From DATLEX01 sp035525045 (lineage in GTDB: Bacteria; Acidobacteriota; Thermoanaerobaculia; Gp7-AA8), in NCBI GenBank assembly GCA_035525045.1, contig DATLEX010000215.1, positions 1 through 9,029 on the forward strand: a DNA stretch of 9,029 nt, read 5' to 3'. Position numbers and translations under genes: made by a program. This document shows positions 1 to 4,878 of the stretch, piece by piece; within the stretch, counting starts at the first letter, position 1; every line of letters starts with the position of its first letter. The notes under the pieces are model-generated. The model saw nothing but the letters and a program-made list of their open reading frames with translations. It was not told the DNA's origin and did no database searches.

Positions 1-84
1 CGAGGAATCCCCTGCCGCAGCACGCTCACCGCTCCACAGGCGGGGGATTCCTCGCCGTCTTCGCGGCTCGGAATGACATCCCCC
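1..84. repeat. Inverted repeat / dispersed palindromic element downstream of pfk
   Basis: Positions 1-12 (CGAGGAATCCCC) are the exact reverse complement of 43-54, with a 30-nt loop. A second, smaller stem (GCCG 54-57, CGGC 64-67, loop TCTTCG) follows, and the segment runs into CTCGGAATGACA (67-78). The two-arm layout, ending 2 bp before the stop codon of the minus-strand phosphofructokinase gene, resembles intergenic palindromic repeats that occur in many copies in GC-rich genomes. It could end transcription of the pfk operon, but no T-run follows the stem on either strand, so a terminator role is only inferred. The left boundary is cut by the window edge. Confidence 0.5.
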
Positions 85-85
85 G

Positions 86-1279
86 CTACTCGTCGCTGGT
101 CATGATGAAGATCGGCTTGCGGTGGAAGTCGTAGATCGGGCGGAGGCGGTCGGCGTTGTAGTAGCGGGCGACGTCCACCGTCTTCTTCCTTCCGGTCAGC
201 ACTTCGAGCGGCAGATTGTCATAGACACCGTTGCGCACGGCCACGAGCCGGCCGGCGACGCCGCGCAGGACCAGATCGAGGGCGAGGTTGCCGAAGGCCA
301 TCGGCACGATGGAGTCGAGAGCGTCGGGATCGCCCGAACGGACCATGTAGCCGAGGCGCTGGTTCACGACGTTGATGCGCCGGTTGCCGCCGTATTTCAC
401 GGAGAGCTCCTTCAGCGCCGCGGCCACTTTGTCGCCGACTCCCCCCAGCTTGCGGTGGCCGTACTGGTCCGACTCGGCTCCTTCGAAGGACATGTCCTCC
501 TCCTGGAGCATCCGCGCCCCTTCCGACACCAGCACGACGCTGTAGCGGCTGGGATGCCGGTTCCGGTCGTGGACGAGCAGCTCGGTCAGGCGCTCGATCT
601 CGAAGGGATACTCGGGAATGACGCAGCGGTCCGCGGCGCCGGCCATCGTCGGCAGCAGCGCGGTGAAGCCGGCGTACCGGCCGAATACCTCGATCACCAG
701 AAAGCGCTCGTGCGAGCCCGCGGTCGTGCGCAGGCGGTGGGCCAGCTCGATGGTGCGCGTGACGCAGGTGCTGAAGCCGATGCAGTAATCCGTGCCGGGA
801 ACGTCGTTGTCCATGGTTTTGGGGATGGCGATGACGTTGATGCCTTCGCCCTGCAGCCTTCCGGCGTAGGAGAGGGTGTCGTCGCCGCCGATCGGGATCA
901 GGTAGTCGATGCCCAGCCACTCGATGTTCCGCAGCACGTGGGGCGTCACGTCGTTGATCTCGGCCGTGTACTTCTCGCTCAGATGGGGAGGGAGCGCACC
1001 CTTCGGCAGGTGGCTCGGCCGCGTGCGGGAGGTGTGCAGGAACGTGCCTCCCGTGCGGCCGGCCCGGTTCACGATGTCCTCGGAGAGGACCTGCACGTTC
1101 TCCGAGTTGTCGGCCTGCGGATCGGGCACGACGTCGACCAGCCCCCCCCAGCCGCGGCGGAGTCCGAGAACCCGGTAGTTCTCCCGCAGGGCGCGAATGG
1201 TGATGGACCGGATGGCCGGATTGAGGCCGGGGACGTCACCGCCGCCGGTGAGGATGGCAATGGTTTTCTTGCTGCTCAT
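86..1279 (-). CDS. 6-phosphofructokinase, probably pyrophosphate-dependent
   Basis: Phosphorylates fructose 6-phosphate to fructose 1,6-bisphosphate in glycolysis, in the cytoplasm; reversible if the donor is PPi. The protein is 397 aa, longer than the ~320 aa bacterial PfkA type. Visible motifs are the N-terminal phosphate-binding GGGDVPGLNPAIR (from residue 12), GGDDT (131-135), PKTMDND (153-159, catalytic base Asp) and VFGRYAG. In this family Gly at the second GGDG glycine and Gly in PGTIDND go with ATP use, whereas Asp plus Lys (GGDD, PKTxDND) goes with PPi. Both PPi-type residues are present, so the donor call is inferred from known signatures. The frame is open upstream to a TTG at 1297, but the ATG at 1279 is preferred: AGGAGA lies 9 nt before it and the conserved protein begins just after. 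It lies 21 bp downstream of the DksA-like gene on the same strand, so the two are probably one operon. Confidence 0.9.
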   Translation of the reverse strand: MSSKKTIAILTGGGDVPGLNPAIRSITIRALRENYRVLGLRRGWGGLVDVVPDPQADNSENVQVLSEDIVNRAGRTGGTFLHTSRTRPSHLPKGALPPHLSEKYTAEINDVTPHVLRNIEWLGIDYLIPIGGDDTLSYAGRLQGEGINVIAIPKTMDNDVPGTDYCIGFSTCVTRTIELAHRLRTTAGSHERFLVIEVFGRYAGFTALLPTMAGAADRCVIPEYPFEIERLTELLVHDRNRHPSRYSVVLVSEGARMLQEEDMSFEGAESDQYGHRKLGGVGDKVAAALKELSVKYGGNRRINVVNQRLGYMVRSGDPDALDSIVPMAFGNLALDLVLRGVAGRLVAVRNGVYDNLPLEVLTGRKKTVDVARYYNADRLRPIYDFHRKPIFIMTSDE

Positions 1280-1300
1280 GGTCTCCATTCTCCTCAAGCC

Positions 1301-1654
1301 TCACGACTCGAGGGCCTCCTGACAATCGACGCAGAGGGGTGCCTCCGGGAGCGCCTCGAGACGTGCCAGACCGAGCGGCTCCTTGCACTGCCGGCACGTC
1401 CCGTACGTACCGGCATCCAAAGCCGCCAGCGCGGCGTCGATCTGCTGGAGCCGGATCTCGAGCTGACGGCGGCTCATCTGGGTCATGGCCTGAACCTGAA
1501 TGGCGTCCATCCGGCTGAGCCGCCCGATGGTCGACCCGCTCGCTTCCACCGGCTTCTCTCCCGCGGTCTTGCCCAGCAGCGCCTCGGCAGACGCCTTCGC
1601 GGCGAGGAGACGTTCGCGGAAATCGTCGAGCTGTTCGGGAGTGAGGTGCGACAT
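1301..1654 (-). CDS. DksA/TraR-family C4 zinc-finger protein
   Basis: A 117-aa protein with an N-terminal helical half and a C-terminal four-cysteine zinc finger: Cys87-x2-Cys90 (CRQC) and Cys108-x2-Cys111 (CVDC), preceded by the family phrase AGTYGTC and followed by RLEALPEAPLC. DksA-type proteins insert a coiled coil into the RNA polymerase secondary channel and modulate initiation, often with ppGpp. Here the coiled-coil tip reads SRMDAIQVQAM instead of the DPADRA type of E. coli DksA; one D-A pair remains. It is therefore best called a family member rather than DksA itself. A longer reading from TTG at 1663 is possible, but ATG at 1654 is preferred on codon type; no strong ribosome site is visible for either. 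It shares strand and a short gap with the downstream phosphofructokinase gene. Its upstream DNA is a methyltransferase scar that ends only 11 bp before this start, so any promoter lies inside that scar. Confidence 0.88.
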   Translation of the reverse strand: MSHLTPEQLDDFRERLLAAKASAEALLGKTAGEKPVEASGSTIGRLSRMDAIQVQAMTQMSRRQLEIRLQQIDAALAALDAGTYGTCRQCKEPLGLARLEALPEAPLCVDCQEALES

Positions 1655-1665
1655 GGGGCGCAATT

Positions 1666-1829
1666 CTAGACTCTGGAGCCTCTTCCCTTCCTGAAGGTGA
1701 GGGACACCTCACCGCCGAGGGATGGAAAGAGAGCGCCCCAAACGAGGTTGGCGCGCAACCACCCGGCGCGGTTTTCCAGGGGATTTGCCGACGCCCGCAG
1801 GAAGAATGCGCCCGCCAGCGACTCGAGGG
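1666..1829 (-). pseudogene. C-terminal remnant of a SAM methyltransferase paralogue
   Basis: The minus-strand frame ending at TAG (1666-1668) encodes GAFFLRASANPLEN, then WLRANLVWGALFPSLGGEV and RKG. It aligns without gaps to the last part of the intact methyltransferase at 3963-4799 (residues ~224-270). By hand count about 32 of 44 residues match, and about 79 of 110 bases over 1721-1829 against 4027-4135. The N-terminal SAM-binding part is missing. Homology stops at about 1829, immediately before a 47-bp block copied from tilS. The frame can be read back to a GTG at 1857, giving 63 aa, but the first nine residues would be antisense tilS sequence, so a functional product is unlikely. At ~72% nucleotide identity this is an older paralogue or a transferred relative, not a fresh copy of the neighbour. 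Confidence 0.8.
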
Positions 1830-1830
1830 A

Positions 1831-1877
1831 GCGGCGCACGGCATCCCGCCGTGCCACGTCCTGGTGGCCTGCTCGGG
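1831..1877 (+). repeat. 47-bp exact direct repeat, left copy (tilS 5' fragment)
   Basis: Identical base for base to 4912-4958, which encodes tilS residues Ala12 to Ser26 plus two bases of Gly27, stopping inside the SGGVDS ATP-binding loop. The flanks differ at once on both sides (A against C before, G against C after). The left flank is methyltransferase-remnant DNA and the right flank shows no tilS similarity. The two copies are 3081 bp apart and bracket the glycosyltransferase, kinase and methyltransferase genes. No start codon or remaining tilS body is present, so this copy is non-coding. Confidence 0.9.
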
Positions 1878-2000
1878 GTCGGTGAGCAGCCGCTCATGTC
1901 CCGGAGGCGTGCAAATGCCCGGCCCCTCCCATCGCCTGCGGAATCTTACGGTCGACCAGTCGCTTGATCAGAGGAGGCCAGATCCCATTGAGCTGTACTG

Positions 2001-2006
2001 TATAAT
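2001..2006 (+). promoter_or_regulatory. Possible -10 box for the glycosyltransferase-kinase operon
   Basis: A perfect TATAAT lies in an otherwise GC-rich stretch, 54 bp before the GTG start at 2061, preceded by CTG. No good -35 hexamer is seen 16-18 bp upstream; TTGATC at 1964-1969 is too far away. The surrounding DNA at 1878-2060 has no recognisable gene and is the only room for a promoter between the scar and the operon. The call rests on the -10 match and position alone. Confidence 0.35.
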
Positions 2007-2018
2007 TTTCCGTCACTG

Positions 2019-2040
2019 CGCAGCGAGAGCTGCCGCTGCG
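2019..2040 (+). promoter_or_regulatory. Hairpin in the presumed 5' leader of the glycosyltransferase mRNA
   Basis: CGCAGCG (2019-2025) and CGCTGCG (2034-2040) are exact reverse complements around an 8-nt loop. The hairpin lies between the candidate -10 box and the ribosome site AGAGGA (2052-2057). It could be an operator or an mRNA structure affecting translation, or chance in GC-rich DNA; no family match is recognised. Confidence 0.25.
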
Positions 2041-2060
2041 GTATCACTAAGAGAGGATTC

Positions 2061-2978
2061 GTGACCGTTCTCAGGAAAGCCCTGCCATGGACGACCGTGC
2101 GAGAGACGTTCTTTCGTCTCGCCGCATCAGGGTACCTGCCAGCGAGGCTCTTCGTCTCCTCGGCCCCCGGGCGCTCCTCACTCTTCGGTCGAACCGGCGA
2201 GCTGTCGCTCGAGGTCGTAACGCATTGCTGGAAATACGATCACCTTCTCGCATACCAGCTCAGCTCTCTCGCCTCGTTTCCCCCTGCCCGCGGCTCGGTC
2301 CGAGCGACCGTCTTTTACGCGCCGGAGGACGAGCGGACCGCTGCCCTGCTGGAATGGTTCGGACGGCTGGAGGTTCCGCGCGTGCAGTGGAACTGGCAGC
2401 CGCTCGACCGGTCGCTCCTGATGCGAAGAGCCATCGGTCGCAACATGGCCGCGCGGGCCACGGAGGCGGACTGGATCTGGTTCACCGACTGTGACGTCAT
2501 CTTCCACGAAGGCTGTCTCGACGGGCTTTTCGATCAGCTCCAGGGATGTCGCGAGCCGCTCGTCTATCCACGCCAGGAGCACATCACCCCCCTGCTGCGG
2601 GATGGTCATCCGCTGCTTGCCGCGGCGGCAGGCAATCCGCAGCTCGTTCACATCGATCCTGCCGAGTTTCAGACGCGGGCGTGTTTCGTGGCGAAAGGCC
2701 CCTATCAGATCGCGCACGGCGACGTGGCGCGTGCGCTCGGCTACTGCGAGGCGCTGTCGGTGTTCCATGAGCCGAGCGACGGCTGGCGCAAAGCCCACGA
2801 GGATCGCGCCTTCCGCTGGCTGTTGCGGAGCCAGGGATTCGGGATCGACATTCCGGCGATCTACCGGATCCGCCACGCGTCGAAGGGACGCTACCAGGGA
2901 AGCCGGGCGATCGGCTGGATCCGCGGAGCGATCCGCCGGGTCGGCGCCGGTCTGGCGGCGCAGCGAGTGCGGGCGTGA
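2061..2978 (+). CDS. GT-A fold glycosyltransferase (GT2-like)
   Basis: A 305-aa cytoplasmic or membrane-associated sugar transferase, probably acting on LPS core or another surface glycan. Evidence is the GT-A signature ADWIWFTDCDVIF: Asp143-Cys-Asp145 is the DxD-type motif that holds the metal and nucleotide-sugar. It is preceded by RNMAARATEADW, as is usual in GT2-like enzymes. A later HEDRAFRWLL (His246-Glu-Asp248) sits where the catalytic base (ED motif) is expected, with a nearby RIRH (269-272). No signal peptide or clear membrane helix is seen. The start is GTG at 2061 with AGAGGA at 2052-2057. The stop overlaps the next gene's start as GTGA, suggesting translational coupling with the LPS kinase. 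Donor and acceptor sugars cannot be read from the sequence. Confidence 0.82.
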   Translation: MTVLRKALPWTTVRETFFRLAASGYLPARLFVSSAPGRSSLFGRTGELSLEVVTHCWKYDHLLAYQLSSLASFPPARGSVRATVFYAPEDERTAALLEWFGRLEVPRVQWNWQPLDRSLLMRRAIGRNMAARATEADWIWFTDCDVIFHEGCLDGLFDQLQGCREPLVYPRQEHITPLLRDGHPLLAAAAGNPQLVHIDPAEFQTRACFVAKGPYQIAHGDVARALGYCEALSVFHEPSDGWRKAHEDRAFRWLLRSQGFGIDIPAIYRIRHASKGRYQGSRAIGWIRGAIRRVGAGLAAQRVRA

Positions 2979-3868
2979 GGGTGAACCAGTGGCAGTCGCA
3001 AGAGCGTGCTGACCTCGCACCACCGCTCGGCCAGCGGAGTCGACCCGACTGGGTTCAGTTGGACTGGCAAGGTCTGCGAGCGGTGTGCCGCGCGGATCTG
3101 CAGAGCGATCTTCGGGCGATCTACCAGCAGCGCACATGGGTGTACGACTCCCTGTCGCGGCATCCGGATGCGATTTTCCTGCGCGGCCGGCGGTCGGTGG
3201 TGGCGGGCCCGATCGGAGAGTCGCGCTTCGTGGTCAAGAGAATGTCTCACGGAGGCCTGCTCGCCCCACTCTTCCGCGACTTCTTCTTCACCTCGAGCCG
3301 GGCGCGCGCCCACATCCACCATTCCGAGTACCTCAGCGCGCACGGCGTGCGGACCGCGCCGGTAGCCTTCGCTTCCTGGCGTCGCGTGCTCGGCCTGCTG
3401 CAGTGCGAGGTCGGATTCACTTTCATCGAGGGTGGACTCGATGCCGACGCGTTCTTTTTCGGGGGCAGCGTTGCGCCGGCCGGGTGGGAAGCGCAGGCTG
3501 CGGCGATCGGCGCGCTCGTGGCACGCCTTCATCAGATCGGATTCCTCCACGGTGATCTGAACCTGATGAACTTCCTCATCGACGGGCGTGGTGAGCTCTA
3601 CATCCTCGACCTCGACAAGACTGTCATTCGGGAGCGGAATCTCTCGGGCGCGGAAAGAAGCAGAAACCTGGCGCGCCTGGAGCGCTCGATCCGGAAGCAG
3701 GGCCGCAACCGGTCCGCCCGTTTCGTGAATGAGATCATCGTCACGCTCCGAGCAACCTACGACCAGTCGCTTCTGGTCACTCCGTCGCAGCGTTTCGCGC
3801 AACCTCACCTGCCCGATCAGGGCGCTCGGCGAATGACTGTCATCACCGCCGTCCGAAGCTCGGAATGA
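2975..3868 (+). CDS. Lipopolysaccharide kinase, WaaP/KdkA (Kdo kinase) family
   Basis: A 297-aa small-kinase-fold protein. Members of this family transfer phosphate from ATP to Kdo (KdkA) or to core heptose (WaaP) of LPS on the inner face of the inner membrane. The catalytic loop is HGDLNLMNFLI (His192, Asp194, Asn199), and the metal-binding DFD/DFG equivalent is DLD at 212-214 in ELYILDLDKTVI. The N-lobe has FVVKRMSHGGLLAPL (Lys88), like the K-x-Y/H-x-GG stretch of Kdo kinases, and the typical RNLARLERSIRK follows the DLD. The substrate (Kdo or heptose) is not resolved. It starts at GTG 2975, overlapping the glycosyltransferase stop by 4 bp; GTG 2981 is an in-frame alternative. The last ~25 residues show no recognised domain. 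The gene converges on the methyltransferase with 94 bp between their stops, where no clear terminator is seen. Confidence 0.85.
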   Translation: MRVNQWQSQERADLAPPLGQRSRPDWVQLDWQGLRAVCRADLQSDLRAIYQQRTWVYDSLSRHPDAIFLRGRRSVVAGPIGESRFVVKRMSHGGLLAPLFRDFFFTSSRARAHIHHSEYLSAHGVRTAPVAFASWRRVLGLLQCEVGFTFIEGGLDADAFFFGGSVAPAGWEAQAAAIGALVARLHQIGFLHGDLNLMNFLIDGRGELYILDLDKTVIRERNLSGAERSRNLARLERSIRKQGRNRSARFVNEIIVTLRATYDQSLLVTPSQRFAQPHLPDQGARRMTVITAVRSSE

Positions 3869-3962
3869 ACGACGCCACCCTCGCCGAGGGAAGCATCGGC
3901 GGACCGTGCAGCGGCGTTCTTCGACGAGCTGACAGCGGCGGACAGTCGGATCGTGATCACGC

Positions 3963-4799
3963 TCATCCCTGCCGGGTGGTGCGGCGGCTCCCCTTCCTCA
4001 ATGCAAAGTAGACTTCGCCGCCCAGAGCGGGAAAGAAAGCGCCCCAGGCGAGATTCGCGCGCAGCCACCAGCGATGGTTTTCGAGCGGATTGCTGGAGGC
4101 CCGTAGGAAGAACGCACCGGTGACGAACTCGACCGAGATTCCTTCCCGGTCGGCGACCGTTCGAATGCGCCGGGGGGTGATCACGGCAAGGTGCTTGTGC
4201 GCGCTGAGGTCGTGCATCCGGCCGGCATACTTGCGGCGGAGGCGCCGTTCTTCGAATCGGGCCAGGATGCTGGGCATCGTTGGTGAGCCTCCGACGAGCA
4301 ATCCTCCACCGGCCAGCCCGTCCAGCAGCCGGCGCAGCACGAGGTCGGGATCCAGCAGGTGCTCGAGGACATGGAGCACCACGATCGCGTCGTAGTCGTG
4401 CGCCGGCAGGTCGAACGACTCGTTCAGATCGACCTGGTGGAAGCTCGAATACGAGTAGCGCTCGAGGGTCTCCTGATCGGCCCCGGCGCTGAGCGCATCC
4501 CAGCGCTCGATGCAGGCCGGAAGGGCATAGCGGCCGTTGCCGGCGGAAGGCCCGCCCATGAAGCCGAGCATCTTCCCCTTCCCTATGCCGACTTCCAGCA
4601 CGCGGAGCGGCCGGCCCAGCTCTCGTTGGAGCTCCGCCAGAGCGTTGCGCACAAACCAGTAGCGGAGATAGCGGACAGGGAAGCGCTTCGTCGGACGCTT
4701 CGTTCCAGCGAGCGCGGCCTCGATGGCAGGGACCGTGTCGAATCCGATGAGTGGTGCCCTGACGTGTTTCATACGCGTTGGCGATCCGATCGTGAACAT
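3963..4799 (-). CDS. Class I SAM-dependent methyltransferase
   Basis: A 278-aa protein with a Rossmann-type methyltransferase core. Motif I is VLEVGIGKG (67-75), which binds S-adenosylmethionine. HDYDAIVVLHVLEHLLDPD (134-152) is the post-I/motif II region common in Methyltransf_11/23-type enzymes. GLAGGGLLVGGSP (161-173) follows as the motif III strand. The C-terminal tail WWLRANLAWGAFFPALGGEV is shared with the remnant at 1666-1829, so this tail marks a subfamily. The substrate is unknown; the adjacent LPS kinase and glycosyltransferase suggest a sugar or lipid-linked glycan. The ATG at 4799 has GGGA a few bases upstream; ATG at 4772 (MKHVRAP) is an alternative. It is divergent from tilS across a 79-bp gap (4800-4878), which must hold promoters for both if neither is read through, though no convincing hexamers were found. 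Confidence 0.82.
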   Translation of the reverse strand: MFTIGSPTRMKHVRAPLIGFDTVPAIEAALAGTKRPTKRFPVRYLRYWFVRNALAELQRELGRPLRVLEVGIGKGKMLGFMGGPSAGNGRYALPACIERWDALSAGADQETLERYSYSSFHQVDLNESFDLPAHDYDAIVVLHVLEHLLDPDLVLRRLLDGLAGGGLLVGGSPTMPSILARFEERRLRRKYAGRMHDLSAHKHLAVITPRRIRTVADREGISVEFVTGAFFLRASSNPLENHRWWLRANLAWGAFFPALGGEVYFALRKGSRRTTRQG

Positions 4800-4878
4800 G
4801 CATCCCGTCCCTGGAGCAGAGGCTGTTCAGGAATCGTACTCTCATGTGGCCCCTCTCCGGCAAAGCGCGCCTAAACTA

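Noticed and set aside
122..1669. A 515-codon open frame on the plus strand across pfk and the DksA-like gene
   Set aside because: Antisense shadow of two conserved genes; composition is biased and there is no domain or ribosome site.
1864..2064. A 66-codon frame in the tilS-fragment phase that ends with a GTGA overlap at the glycosyltransferase start
   Set aside because: It starts at a GTG inside the duplicated tilS piece, has no ribosome site, and after SGS shows no TilS or other family similarity. The 4-bp overlap is probably chance.
3952..3961. 10-bp palindrome CGTGATCACG between the kinase and methyltransferase stops, as a terminator
   Set aside because: Stem too short, no loop and no T-run; no better hairpin found in this 94-bp gap.
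3817..4863. A 348-codon minus-strand frame overlapping the methyltransferase in another phase
   Set aside because: Arg/Pro/Ala-rich frame-shifted shadow; the methyltransferase motifs are all in the 3963-4799 frame.
4723..4878. Upstream extension of tilS by 52 codons
   Set aside because: It would run through the methyltransferase start and the intergenic gap; ATG 4879 already gives the normal N-terminal length before the SGGVDS loop.
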